NCBI GenBank assembly: GCA_024693845.1
Contig: JAILKJ010000045.1
Coordinates: 62,001 to 126,000, forward strand
DNA: 64,000 nt
Direction: 5' to 3'
DNA from: Lachnospiraceae bacterium
GTDB lineage: Bacteria > Bacillota > Clostridia > Lachnospirales > Lachnospiraceae
The notes below the pieces were generated by a model. It searched no databases and was not told where the DNA came from. It saw nothing but the letters and a program-made list of their open reading frames with translations. This document shows positions 1-8,306 of this stretch, one piece after another (position 1 is the first letter of the stretch; every line of letters starts with the position of its first letter). The translations under genes were made by a program, and so were the position numbers.

Positions 1-705
1 GACAGGATCGGCATGGAAGCTGAGGTGGGAGATGTACTGGAGTATCAGGGAGTACCCTATTATCAGCAGCAGATCAATGAGTGGTGCCGTACCTATGCAG
101 AAGTGTTTAACAAGATCCTGGCCCATGAGGGGTACAGCGATTCGGAAAAGGCAGTGGACGGCCACGGAAATGAAACGGATGCAGTTTTGTTTGTGGCAAA
201 TGAGGCTACCTCGGATGCACAGAGATACTTCAAGGATTCAAGAAGTGCAACATCAGGTTCGACCATCGACAGTAATTCGGACAGTTATTATTTTCTGACG
301 GCCCAGAACTTTGCCGTCAACAGTGAAATGATGGAAGACCCTCAGCTTATGGCATCTCATACCGGCAAGGGAAAAGGGGGCGAGGCATATAATATCATCA
401 AGGAACTCAACGATCTTCGGGGCAATAAGGAAAAAATGACCTTCCGCGGGTGTACGGCGGGAGAATTCCTTCAGAATATCCTATCGGATATTTCGTTGAA
501 TGCCAACAATGCCAATACCTTCCATAACAGCTATACCAATATCGGTCGCGTGATCGATACCCAGAGACTGTCCATCAGCGGAGTGGATACGGATGAGGAA
601 TCCCTGAATCTGGTGGAATACCAGCATGCTTACAATCTGGCATCCAAGATGATCCAGGTACTTACGGAGGTCTATGACAGACTGATCACCCAGACCGGTG
701 TATAA
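1..705 (+). CDS. flgK: Flagellar hook-associated protein 1 FlgK, C-terminal part (cut by window start)
   Basis: The reading frame is open from the first base, so the N-terminal part lies outside the window; 234 residues are visible. FlgK forms the first junction ring between hook and filament. The last 45 or so residues (for example NLVEYQHAYNLASKMIQV) are the conserved C-terminal D0 helix shared by FlgK and flagellins, and the NANNANTFHNSY stretch before it is typical of the FlgK coiled region. flgL follows after about 120 bp, the usual flgK-flgL order. I see no terminator between them, so they are probably cotranscribed. The family call is firm; the exact length is unknown. Confidence 0.9.
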   Translation, partial: DRIGMEAEVGDVLEYQGVPYYQQQINEWCRTYAEVFNKILAHEGYSDSEKAVDGHGNETDAVLFVANEATSDAQRYFKDSRSATSGSTIDSNSDSYYFLTAQNFAVNSEMMEDPQLMASHTGKGKGGEAYNIIKELNDLRGNKEKMTFRGCTAGEFLQNILSDISLNANNANTFHNSYTNIGRVIDTQRLSISGVDTDEESLNLVEYQHAYNLASKMIQVLTEVYDRLITQTGV

Positions 706-825
706 TGCCGTGAAAGTTAGCAAAAGAAATCACCGATAACGACAGAAGGCTGTAAAGAAAGTAAGCAAAAAAGCCGAAATATAAGGAAATAGCCCGATTC
801 GGGCACTGAGGAAAGGGATGTATAT

Positions 826-2358
826 ATGAGAATCACGAATAAGATCATTTCCAATAATTCGGTGACCAATATCAATAATAATAAGGTGCTGGAGGATAAG
901 CTGAACACTCAGCTGGCAACCGGCTCTAAGGTGACAAGACCTTCAGATGATCCTGTTGTTGCGATCCGCGCCCTGAGACTTCGCACCAACTTAAGTCAGG
1001 TGAACCAGTATTACACCAAGAATATCCCGGATGCCAATTCCTGGCTGGATGTAACGGAAAGTGCCATCAATACGGTGCTTAGTATCGTGGAGGATATGCA
1101 GGCCAACTGTACCAAGGGTTCTGTCGGTTTTGATACCACGGAAGACAGGGATAAGGTGTTGCAGAATCTCAAGGCACTTCAGGAAGAAGTTTACGCCACC
1201 GGTGATGCGGATTATGCGGGAAGGTTTGTATTTGCAGGCTATCGTACCAACACTTCCGTAACTTTCGGTAAAGCGTTGACAAATAAGCCCTACAGCATCA
1301 CGGAGCAGGTGGACAGAAGCGTTATTGATGAGATCACACATGTGGATGTGGACAAGCTGGATGAGCTGACCGAGTATAATGCGGATACAACAATCACAAC
1401 CATGGAGACGGATATCTCCTCCTATAAGGTGCACAGGATCAGGCTTTCCTATGATAATGTGGATAAGGATGTGGTTCCCACGCTGCAGTATACTGATGGT
1501 AGCGGAAACCCGCAAAGCTATACACCTCAGACGGTTTCTCTGTATGATACGCCGGAACCTTACGAGCAGGCAACGGGGAATAAAGTGATCTTCGTACCCG
1601 AGACGGGAGAACTATTGCTGGGAGAGGATGCCTATCAGACCCTGATGGATACCCGAGACGATGAGAGTACGGAAGTCAATGAAGGAGAGATCCGGATCTC
1701 CTATCAGAAGAGCAACTGGGAAGCCAAGGATCTTCGGCCGGAACATTTTTTCTACTGTGAATCCACCAATGATGATGGCGTCAATGTGGTTTACAACGAG
1801 AAGTATCTGACAGGAGATAAGGATGATGATGCTAATCAATACATCTCCTACGATGTGGGCTTTAATCAGTCGGTAAGAGTCAATACCCTGGCCAAGGAGC
1901 TGTTCTCCCCTTCCATGGGAAGGGATATCGATGATATCATCCGTTCGATCGAGGATGTGGATATGATCGAGAAAAGCATCACCAGCATTAAGAATAGACT
2001 GGCAACGGAGCCTGACAACCAGGATCTGAAAGACAGATTGGCAGCTGCCGAGAAATCAAGCGTTATGCTGAATGATAAGATGCAGAAGCTGTTTGAGAAG
2101 AGCATTACCAAGATGCAGGGACATCATGATCAGGCAAATGACGCGTTGACGGAGACCGGTAACAGAAGCTCCCGGGTGGAGCTGGTATCCAATCGTCTTG
2201 CTAAGCAACAGGCCAACTTCAAGAATCTTTCCTCCGAAAATGAGGATATTGATATGGCTGAGGTAGCTGTGGATCTGTCGAGTGTGGAACTGGCTTATCA
2301 GGCAGCGTTGATGGCCACGGGTAAGATCTCGCAAACGACGCTGTTAAATTATTTGTAA
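826..2358 (+). CDS. flgL: Flagellar hook-associated protein 3 FlgL (enlarged)
   Basis: FlgL is the second hook-filament junction protein, exported by the flagellar type III system. Residues 1-140 hold the flagellin-like N-terminal domain (LEDKLNTQLATGSKVTRPSD, then the AGRFVFAGYRT motif typical of FlgL), and the last 100 or so residues the C-terminal flagellin-like helix ending SLVE-type (SSVELAYQAALMATGKIS). At 510 residues it is clearly longer than the roughly 300 usual for FlgL. The extra length lies in the middle (about residues 150-380), which is acidic and Asp-rich and is expected to form surface D2/D3-like domains. The start at 826 has AAAGGGATG-type spacing. It lies between flgK and the Maf gene. 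Confidence 0.9.
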   Translation: MRITNKIISNNSVTNINNNKVLEDKLNTQLATGSKVTRPSDDPVVAIRALRLRTNLSQVNQYYTKNIPDANSWLDVTESAINTVLSIVEDMQANCTKGSVGFDTTEDRDKVLQNLKALQEEVYATGDADYAGRFVFAGYRTNTSVTFGKALTNKPYSITEQVDRSVIDEITHVDVDKLDELTEYNADTTITTMETDISSYKVHRIRLSYDNVDKDVVPTLQYTDGSGNPQSYTPQTVSLYDTPEPYEQATGNKVIFVPETGELLLGEDAYQTLMDTRDDESTEVNEGEIRISYQKSNWEAKDLRPEHFFYCESTNDDGVNVVYNEKYLTGDKDDDANQYISYDVGFNQSVRVNTLAKELFSPSMGRDIDDIIRSIEDVDMIEKSITSIKNRLATEPDNQDLKDRLAAAEKSSVMLNDKMQKLFEKSITKMQGHHDQANDALTETGNRSSRVELVSNRLAKQQANFKNLSSENEDIDMAEVAVDLSSVELAYQAALMATGKISQTTLLNYL

Positions 2359-2426
2359 ATCATGCTGTAAGATGTTAAACATAATACAATAGTGTTAGCA
2401 GGCATTTCCGAAAGGGGATGTCTGCT

Positions 2427-4205
2427 ATGCTGTCTATGGGTATAGGGGGTAAAGTGAAACATATACTGTCAAAAAACGAAGAAGCGTTTCAGAAAAGATA
2501 CGGAATTTCATTGGAGAAGCTGACAGAAGATCAGTTAACAGAGCCTTCTGAAGATGTACGCAACAGAATCCGGATATCTTCGGAAAAGGGAGGGGATCTG
2601 TCCGGGTTGGAGACGGAAGAGATCCTGTTTGCCATGGTGCCCGGATTTGGTGATGGTTCCTTTGTTCGGAACCTGAGAGGCGCATTGCCTGTAGGGGCGG
2701 TTTTGTTTGTCTGGGAACCGGATATCAGTACATTTCTTTATGTGTGTAGTCTGGTGAATGTGAGCGACATCTTTCTGAATGAGGGAATATCGATCGTGCT
2801 GGGGCGGACGGATGAGGGCGGACCGGATCCGGAAGCAGAGCTTCGCAAGCATATCGCTTACCAGAATATTTATCATGCATCCATCATCCCGATGCCGGGA
2901 TTTGAGGATGGTTATCCGGATGAAACGGCGCAGCTTTATTCGGGATTTAAAAAGGCTATTTTTGAGCTTACGACGGATTCGGCCTCCAGAGTTTATTTCG
3001 GACAGCACAATCTGGAGTGCGAGCTACTGGCTCTGTCTCAGTTAAATGATAATTATTCGGTACTGGATCTGATGGACAGGATCCCTACCAGAGACATACC
3101 GGTGATCATTGTGGCAGCGGGGCCGTCTCTTTCTAAAAATGTAAAAGAACTGAAAGCGGTGGGGGATAAGGCGCTGTTGGTTGTTGTATCCCGTGCGGCT
3201 GAAATGGTGGTGGAAAACGGTGTCCGTCCGCACCTGACCGCGGTTGCGGATAGCCTGGTGGGCGAAGAATACCTGGCATTTGACAAAAACAGAGAACTGC
3301 TCCTTTTGATGAATACAAAAGGAGAGATGAATCAGCAAAAGAGTTATTCCGGCAAATTGATTTATGAATCGGTGAATCCGGCATTGTTCCCCGTGTCCAG
3401 GTATACAAGGTTGGTATATAATTATCCCAACGGCGGTTCTGTAGCTACGAATGCGTTCGGTCTTTTTGTGACAGCCGGGTTTAAGACGGTGATCCTGGTG
3501 GGGCAGGATCTGGCTTACAGCAACGAAGGCTTCAGTCATATAAATGGAGAACGGGAAGAGTCGTCTTCCGATCAGCTGGTGGAGGGAATTGACGGACAGA
3601 TGATCGAGACGAGAGGGGACTGGATGTTCTTCCTGAAGAATAATGAACAGATCATCAGCATGTGTCCTGAAACTACAGTCATAGACGCCACCGAAGGGGG
3701 CGCGCTGATCCACGGCAGTAAGGTGATGAAACTAAAGGATGCTGTTGAGATATATTGCAGAACAGAGTATCCGGTTGGAAAGTGGCTTTCGGACATTCCG
3801 GTAGGGACGGAAGAAGAGAAAAGGGAAATCGGGGAGATTGTGCGAAGGCATTATGAAGGGTGTACTTTAATGCGTACGTTATTGGATGAGAGTGTCCGTC
3901 TGAACCGCGTTATAGTCAAATTGTACTCCGAGGGAATGCTGGGAGATCCGGCACACGCTGATAAATGCGCTCGGTATGATGAGCTTTACAGAGAGATCCT
4001 TACCGGCGATCGTGCCCCCCTTTTGATGGAATATTGTGATGACCAGCTTCAGTTGTATCTGAAACATGCCATGGTACTGGAAGCCGACAGTGATCTGAAG
4101 AAAAAACTGGATTTTGAGTGTTCTCTGTTTGCGAATATGCAGGAGCGAAATGAAGGATTGATGGATTACCTGAAAAAGCTGTTTCCGGAGGAAAGCTTCG
4201 CATAG
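2427..4205 (+). CDS. Maf-type motility accessory / DUF115 flagellin glycosyltransferase
   Basis: This protein of about 592 residues belongs to the Maf (motility associated factor, DUF115, MptE-like) family. Members transfer nonulosonic acids such as pseudaminic or legionaminic acid onto flagellin in the cytoplasm. The diagnostic core is near residues 210-400: an IIVAAGPSLSKNVKEL loop followed by VVVSRAAEMVVENGVRPHL and a NGGSVATNAFGL segment. An ATG also occurs at 2418, but the AAAGGGG at 2411-2417 is directly adjacent to it and is correctly spaced (9 nt) for the ATG at 2427, so I prefer 2427. Its place between flgL and fliW, with PseC-like and CMP-sugar synthetase genes downstream, fits flagellin glycosylation. 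The sugar donor is inferred. Confidence 0.85.
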   Translation: MLSMGIGGKVKHILSKNEEAFQKRYGISLEKLTEDQLTEPSEDVRNRIRISSEKGGDLSGLETEEILFAMVPGFGDGSFVRNLRGALPVGAVLFVWEPDISTFLYVCSLVNVSDIFLNEGISIVLGRTDEGGPDPEAELRKHIAYQNIYHASIIPMPGFEDGYPDETAQLYSGFKKAIFELTTDSASRVYFGQHNLECELLALSQLNDNYSVLDLMDRIPTRDIPVIIVAAGPSLSKNVKELKAVGDKALLVVVSRAAEMVVENGVRPHLTAVADSLVGEEYLAFDKNRELLLLMNTKGEMNQQKSYSGKLIYESVNPALFPVSRYTRLVYNYPNGGSVATNAFGLFVTAGFKTVILVGQDLAYSNEGFSHINGEREESSSDQLVEGIDGQMIETRGDWMFFLKNNEQIISMCPETTVIDATEGGALIHGSKVMKLKDAVEIYCRTEYPVGKWLSDIPVGTEEEKREIGEIVRRHYEGCTLMRTLLDESVRLNRVIVKLYSEGMLGDPAHADKCARYDELYREILTGDRAPLLMEYCDDQLQLYLKHAMVLEADSDLKKKLDFECSLFANMQERNEGLMDYLKKLFPEESFA

Positions 4206-4377
4206 ACGATATTTTGTGGATGCTTCGGGAAAATATACTATTGATTGTATGCGAAAGACGGATCGGAGAAAAGTCTGAATATTTAAAAAAAATACTGTTA
4301 CTTTTCAGAGAATTATTGTATAATAATCATAACTATCAGTATGCATAGTGATAATAATTTGGGGAAGGGAGAACGTC

Positions 4378-4836
4378 ATGGAGGTTACAACCAGAGTATT
4401 CGGAACAGTCGATGTAGCAGAGGATAAGCTGATCCATTTCGCAGGAGGATTGGTTGGATTTCCCGATTTGGTGGATTTTGCATTGATCCATGATTCGGAA
4501 GATGAGAAGGCGAAGGGAATTCAGTGGCTGCAGTCGATCCAGGAACCCCAGTTCGCGATTCCGGTTTTGGATCCGCTATCGGTGCTTGACGGCTATAATC
4601 CGCAGATCGAAGATGAGCTGCTGAAACCGTTGGGAGAGCTTAATGGTGATAACATGCTGGTCCTGGTGACCGTTACCGTTCCCAGGGATATTGCACAGAT
4701 GAGCGTTAATCTGAGAGGGCCCATCATCATCAATACAGATAATCGCATGGCAGCTCAGGTGATCGCAGAAGGGGAAGAGTATCCCGTTAAATATCCTGTT
4801 TACGACATTCTGAAACGCCGCAAGGAGGAAGGTTGA
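4378..4836 (+). CDS. fliW: Flagellar assembly factor FliW
   Basis: FliW binds flagellin and, when released, sequesters CsrA. It thereby links flagellin secretion to translation of flagellin mRNA. The 152-residue product has the family pattern: EDKLIHFAGGLVGFPDL near residues 12-30, then a IPVLDPLSVL segment and PVKYPVYDIL near the C terminus. An upstream in-frame ATG (4348) is less likely because GGGAAGGGAG sits just before the ATG at 4378. A TATAAT hexamer at 4319-4324 could be a -10 box, but I see no good -35. The csrA gene starts 1 nt after the fliW stop, so the two partner proteins are made from one message. Confidence 0.95.
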   Translation: MEVTTRVFGTVDVAEDKLIHFAGGLVGFPDLVDFALIHDSEDEKAKGIQWLQSIQEPQFAIPVLDPLSVLDGYNPQIEDELLKPLGELNGDNMLVLVTVTVPRDIAQMSVNLRGPIIINTDNRMAAQVIAEGEEYPVKYPVYDILKRRKEEG

Positions 4837-4837
4837 T

Positions 4838-5053
4838 ATGCTGGCTTTATCTCGAAAAAAGGGAGATTCCCTCGTTATCGATAATAATATTGAGATCACT
4901 GTTCTGGAAGTAAAAGGAGAACAGGTGAAACTTGGTATCACGGCACCGAAGCACGTTCCCGTGTACCGCAAGGAAGTCTATATCCAGATCCAGGAAGCAA
5001 ACAAGGAAGCTATGCAGGCTGCTTCGCCGGAGGATCTGAAGGGACTTATGTAA
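4838..5053 (+). CDS. csrA: Carbon storage regulator CsrA (RNA-binding translational repressor)
   Basis: CsrA is a small homodimeric RNA-binding protein that blocks ribosome access at GGA-containing hairpins. The 71 residues begin MLALSRKKGDSLVIDNNI and continue with ITVLEVKGEQVKLGI, the canonical beta strands; the APKHVPVYRKEVY segment carries the RNA-contacting arginine. The Shine-Dalgarno AAGGAGG lies at the 3' end of fliW, indicating translational coupling. In Bacillus subtilis this fliW-csrA pair controls flagellin translation, and a matching candidate target is visible in the flagellin leader of this window. Length and motifs are typical. Confidence 0.97.
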   Translation: MLALSRKKGDSLVIDNNIEITVLEVKGEQVKLGITAPKHVPVYRKEVYIQIQEANKEAMQAASPEDLKGLM

Positions 5054-5061
5054 AGATGGCT

Positions 5062-5093
5062 GAAAAAGAGGTTAACTGATCTTCCTCTTTTTC
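5062..5093 (+). terminator. Terminator-like hairpin after csrA
   Basis: GAAAAAGAGG (5062-5071) pairs perfectly with CCTCTTTTTC (5084-5093) around a 12-nt loop. The T run is part of the 3' arm rather than following it, so termination may be incomplete. The hairpin overlaps the sigma-28-like promoter for flaG. Confidence 0.5.
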
Positions 5094-5099
5094 CGATAT
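5073..5099 (+). promoter_or_regulatory. Sigma-28 (SigD)-like promoter for flaG-fliD-fliS
   Basis: TAAC (5073-5076), 15 nt, then TCCGATAT (5092-5099) resembles the flagellar sigma consensus TAAA-N14-16-GCCGATAT. The same TCCGATAT hexamer-octamer recurs before the flagellin gene. The predicted start is about 55 nt upstream of flaG. Confidence 0.55.
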
Positions 5100-5160
5100 A
5101 GGTGATAGAGGATCACCGGGCACTTGTAGTTATACGCTATTTCACATGGAGGTGAGGAAA

Positions 5161-5601
5161 ATGGCAATGGAACCGTTAGGAAGCTTGATGTCTGTTCAGA
5201 TGCAGAGTATTGCGCCTGTTGAGACAGTCAAACCTGTTGTTCCGGAAGGCACGGATGCCACAGCGCATGAGATAGGTGCGCAGCTTGATGCTACTACGGT
5301 AGGTGTTGCATCCGTCCAGGAGAAGGGTGATGGTGCGGATTCTGCAAACGCACAGGGCCAGCAGAGTCAGAGCCAGCAGCCGTCCAAGGATCAACTCAAG
5401 GATGCTGTATCCCAGATGAATAAGAAGATGGAGAATTCAGAGGCTATCTTCGGGATTCATGAGGGGACAAACCGTGTCACGATCAAGATCGTTGACAAAG
5501 ACACCAAGAAAGTCATCAAGGAACTGCCGCCTGAAAAAACGCTGGACATGATCGCGAAGGTATGGGAGATGGCAGGCATCCTCGTTGACGAGAAACGTTA
5601 G
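5161..5601 (+). CDS. flaG: FlaG family flagellar protein
   Basis: FlaG family proteins are small, accompany fliD, and influence filament length. The C-terminal 60 residues carry the family signature: a DAVSQMNKKMENSEAIFGIHE helix precedes TNRVTIKIVDKDTKKVIKEL and PPEKTLDMIAKVWEMAGILV. The N-terminal half (residues 1-80) is Ala, Gln and Ser rich and probably unstructured. I place the start at 5161 because GGAGGTG (5148-5154) is spaced 6 nt from it, whereas the ATG at 5146 overlaps that site. fliD follows after 11 bp with its own AGGAGG, so the genes form one operon driven by the sigma-28-like promoter upstream. Confidence 0.87.
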   Translation: MAMEPLGSLMSVQMQSIAPVETVKPVVPEGTDATAHEIGAQLDATTVGVASVQEKGDGADSANAQGQQSQSQQPSKDQLKDAVSQMNKKMENSEAIFGIHEGTNRVTIKIVDKDTKKVIKELPPEKTLDMIAKVWEMAGILVDEKR

Positions 5602-5612
5602 GAGGTGCGTCT

Positions 5613-7199
5613 ATGCCTATCAGGATTACAGGAATGAATTCCGGGCTTGATACCGAGTCTATCATCACACAGCTCGTATCGGCTCAAAGCGTTAAGAAGG
5701 ACAGCTATACCAAGGCACAGACCAAGCTTTCCTGGAAGCAGGAAGCGTGGAAGACGCTGAACAGTAAGGTTTACAAGCTCTACACAGGAACGATCAGCAA
5801 TATGCGTTTCTCTACCAGCTATATGAAGAAGAAGACTACGGCATCTGATTCCAGTATTGCCGACGTTTCTGCTGAAGGAAATGCAGTAGACGGCGTTCAG
5901 AGCCTGAAGGTTAAGCAGGTGGCTAAATCCGGTTATCTGACCGGAGCCAAGGTAGATGATTCGGTTACATCGTCTACGACGATGGGGTCACTGATGGATC
6001 TGGGCGAAGGCGAGAGTGCCGAGATCGCCATCGGAGATCATAAGATTTCCATTACTGCAGGCACCAAGGTCAGCGATGTGATCAGTGAGTTGCAGAAGGG
6101 CGGCGTGAACGCCAGCTTCGATGAGACCAACAAGAGGATTTTTGTATCTGCCAAGAGTACCGGCGAGAAAGCTGATTTCAAGATCACGGCTGACAATGAT
6201 AAGGGACTTGTGGCCCTCTCCAAGCTTGGTTTGCTGACGGAGGATGCAGATGCTTCGGCAACGACGGATGCAAATGGAAAGCCTGTTGCAAGCGAGAGCT
6301 TCAGGCAGAAGCTTTCGGAGCTTGGTATCGGATTATCCACAGAGCAGGCTACCGGTGCTGCGACCAGGATCAAAGGTGAAAACGCCAAGATCGAACTGAA
6401 TGGCGCTGAGTTTGAGAGTGCAAGTAACAGTTTCAGCATTAACGGGCTGAATATTGTGGCAAAGAAGGCTTCTGATCAGGAGATCAACATTACTACAGCG
6501 GATGATTATGATGGTATCTATGATACGATCAAGAAATTCCTGAAGGAATATAATGAACTGGTCAATGAATTTGACAAGTTGTATAATGCCGATTCTGCCA
6601 AAGGATATGAGCCTCTGACCAGCGATGAGAAATACGCTATGTCCGACAAGGAAGTTGAGGACTGGGAGAAGAAGATCAAAGATTCCCTCTTCAGAAGAGA
6701 TGCCACCCTCGGCGAATTTAAGGATGCAATCACGGGGGCTATGAATGCGAGCTTTGAGATCGGCGGCAAGACTGTCAGCCTGGCGGATTTCGGCATCGGT
6801 ACTTTGGGATACTTCGATGCGGAAGAAAACGAGAGACATGCTCTGCATATTGACGGGGATGAGGATGATTCGTCTACTTCCATGAATGCAGATAAGCTGA
6901 AGGCGGCGATCAAGTCGGATCCGGAACAGTTGATGAGTTTCTTCCAGAAACTGTCCGCTAATCTGTATGACACCATTACCGAGAAGACCAAGGGTAACAG
7001 CCTTCGCACTACTTACAAGATTTATAACGATAAACAGTTGGAGAGCGATTATAAGAGCTACACCTCTAAGATCGCTGATGAGGAAAAGAAGCTTACGGCT
7101 CTTGAGGATAAGTGGTATAAGAAGTTTGGGGCAATGGAAACAGCACTTGCCAAACTTTCGTCCAAGACCAGCGCTCTTTCCGGACTGTTTGGAATGTAA
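5613..7199 (+). CDS. fliD: Flagellar filament capping protein FliD
   Basis: FliD (HAP2) caps the growing filament and folds flagellin monomers as they emerge. The 528-residue product starts with the typical ITGMNSGLDTESIITQLVSA and has the FliD_N coiled region (KAQTKLSWKQEAWKTLNSKV) to about residue 60. The C-terminal FliD_C domain contains IKKFLKEYNELVNEFDKLY (near residue 315) and ends in a coiled coil with LTALEDKWYKKFGAMETALAKL. The length is in the normal range. AGGAGG at the flaG stop gives the start. It is followed by a strong hairpin and then fliS, the flagellin chaperone. Confidence 0.96.
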   Translation: MPIRITGMNSGLDTESIITQLVSAQSVKKDSYTKAQTKLSWKQEAWKTLNSKVYKLYTGTISNMRFSTSYMKKKTTASDSSIADVSAEGNAVDGVQSLKVKQVAKSGYLTGAKVDDSVTSSTTMGSLMDLGEGESAEIAIGDHKISITAGTKVSDVISELQKGGVNASFDETNKRIFVSAKSTGEKADFKITADNDKGLVALSKLGLLTEDADASATTDANGKPVASESFRQKLSELGIGLSTEQATGAATRIKGENAKIELNGAEFESASNSFSINGLNIVAKKASDQEINITTADDYDGIYDTIKKFLKEYNELVNEFDKLYNADSAKGYEPLTSDEKYAMSDKEVEDWEKKIKDSLFRRDATLGEFKDAITGAMNASFEIGGKTVSLADFGIGTLGYFDAEENERHALHIDGDEDDSSTSMNADKLKAAIKSDPEQLMSFFQKLSANLYDTITEKTKGNSLRTTYKIYNDKQLESDYKSYTSKIADEEKKLTALEDKWYKKFGAMETALAKLSSKTSALSGLFGM

Positions 7200-7204
7200 A
7201 ATGC

Positions 7205-7238
7205 TATTTGCTGCGCAGAGTGATCTGCGCAGCAAATA
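7205..7238 (+). repeat. Perfect 15-bp intergenic inverted repeat between fliD and fliS
   Basis: TATTTGCTGCGCAGA (7205-7219) and its exact complement (7224-7238) flank a GTGA loop. No T tract follows, so this is not a standard intrinsic terminator. In RNA it would be a very stable hairpin that could protect or separate the fliD and fliS segments of one transcript. Confidence 0.8.
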
Positions 7239-7261
7239 AATCATACTAAAAGGAGACTGAT

Positions 7262-7642
7262 ATGCCAAATCCAAATGCGGCAGCGCAGTACGCCCAGTAT
7301 AATACCAACAAGATCATGACGGCATCTCCGGCGGAGCTCACACTGATGTTATATGAGGGCGCGATCAAGTTTTGCAATATTGCCATCATGGCCATTGAAC
7401 AGAATGATGTTCAGAAGGCAAACAACAACATTATAAAGGTACAGAAGATCATCGAGGAGTTCCGTACTACATTGGACCGAAAGTATTCCGTGGCGCAGGA
7501 TTTCGACAGGGTCTACGTGTACCTGTTGCAACGTCTTTTGGAGGCTAATATCCATAAGGATAAAGAGATCCTCGAAGAGGTGAATACGCATCTTCGTTCC
7601 ATGCGTGATACATGGAAAGAAGTAATGAAAAAAGTGAAATAA
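7262..7642 (+). CDS. fliS: Flagellar export chaperone FliS
   Basis: FliS is the cytoplasmic chaperone that binds the C-terminal helix of flagellin and prevents premature assembly. The 126-residue, all-helical product shows the typical YNTNKIMTASPAELTLMLYE start, the GAIKFCNIAIMAIEQND second helix and the conserved IEEFRTTLDRKYSVA and YVYLLQRLLEANIHKD segments. AAAAGGAG lies 7 nt upstream of the ATG. The downstream FliT/FlgN-like gene begins just 11 nt after its stop. Length and order are standard for clostridial flagellar loci. Confidence 0.96.
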   Translation: MPNPNAAAQYAQYNTNKIMTASPAELTLMLYEGAIKFCNIAIMAIEQNDVQKANNNIIKVQKIIEEFRTTLDRKYSVAQDFDRVYVYLLQRLLEANIHKDKEILEEVNTHLRSMRDTWKEVMKKVK

Positions 7643-7653
7643 AAGGCTTGCAA

Positions 7654-8136
7654 ATGGACGGAAATTATATTAATATTATGATAGAATCTCTCCAAAATAA
7701 AATAGCTGTTTTGGACGAGATTATCATTAAAAATGATGACCAGACGAAGATCCTGAATCAGGATGATGTGGACTGGGATTCCTTCGATCGGAATGCTGAT
7801 GAAAAGCTTGAACTGATCGAACGAATGGATAAGCTTGATGAAGGTTTTGAGAGACTTTTTGAGAAGATCAAAGAGCTCCTCGGAACAGAAGAAGGCAAGA
7901 GGGCATATGCCCGGCAGATTCGCACCATGCAGAGCCAGATCTCGATCATTACCGAGAAGAGCGTTTCCATTCAGGCAGTTGAGGCCAGGAACAAGCAGCT
8001 GGTGGAACAGAAGTTTTCCCAGAGCCATAAGCGTCTCGGTCAGTCCAGAAATACCAGCCGCGTTGCGATGGATTACTATAAGAACATGCAACAGACACAC
8101 GTTGTCACACCGGCATTTTTGGACAGTAAGAAATAA
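7654..8136 (+). CDS. FliT/FlgN-like flagellar coiled-coil protein
   Basis: This 160-residue, highly charged, helix-rich protein occupies the position normally held by fliT after fliS. It contains heptad-like stretches (ELIERMDKLDEGFERLFEKI near residue 60; RQIRTMQSQISIITEKSVSI near residue 95), consistent with a FlgN/FliT-type secretion chaperone. The C-terminal part (SRVAMDYYKNMQ) resembles the end of small clostridial flagellar proteins. An in-frame ATG at 7612 lies inside fliS and lacks a ribosome binding site, so I chose 7654. The identity is inferred mainly from position and helical character; sequence motifs alone do not prove it. Confidence 0.75.
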   Translation: MDGNYINIMIESLQNKIAVLDEIIIKNDDQTKILNQDDVDWDSFDRNADEKLELIERMDKLDEGFERLFEKIKELLGTEEGKRAYARQIRTMQSQISIITEKSVSIQAVEARNKQLVEQKFSQSHKRLGQSRNTSRVAMDYYKNMQQTHVVTPAFLDSKK

Positions 8137-8161
8137 TTTCAATTTTTTTCAATTTTGGTAT

Positions 8162-8187
8162 TAATTTATCGGACGAAGCTCCGATAT
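8162..8187 (+). promoter_or_regulatory. Sigma-28 (SigD)-like promoter for flagellin, nested in an inverted repeat
   Basis: TAAT (8162-8165), 14 nt, and TCCGATAT (8180-8187) match the flagellar sigma pattern. TATCGGA (8167-8173) and TCCGATA (8180-8186) are exact inverted repeats, so the -10 box forms one arm of a 7-bp palindrome. Transcription should start near 8194, leaving a leader of about 110 nt. Confidence 0.65.
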
Positions 8188-8260
8188 ATAATACAGATAA
8201 CAAATTAACCAGGAAAGAGAAGTGACGGGAGCGTACGGCCTGGATCCGATTTTTCCAACC

Positions 8261-8300
8261 ACTGATCGTCATGGAAGACGACAGTTAAATTCAAGGAGGA
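8261..8300 (+). promoter_or_regulatory. Candidate CsrA-binding leader of flagellin mRNA
   Basis: ACTG-A-TCGTC (8261-8270) pairs with GACGA-CAGT (8277-8285), leaving one bulged A and a hexaloop ATGGAA that displays GGA. Eleven to sixteen nt downstream the Shine-Dalgarno GGAGGA (8295-8300) offers a second GGA. A GGA in a hairpin loop plus a second GGA overlapping the ribosome binding site is the arrangement known for CsrA control of hag in Bacillus subtilis. csrA and fliW lie 3.3 kb upstream. Confidence 0.65.
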
Positions 8301-8306
8301 AATATT

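Noticed and set aside
7205-7238. Rho-independent terminator between fliD and fliS
   Set aside because: The stem is perfect, but no T tract follows it.
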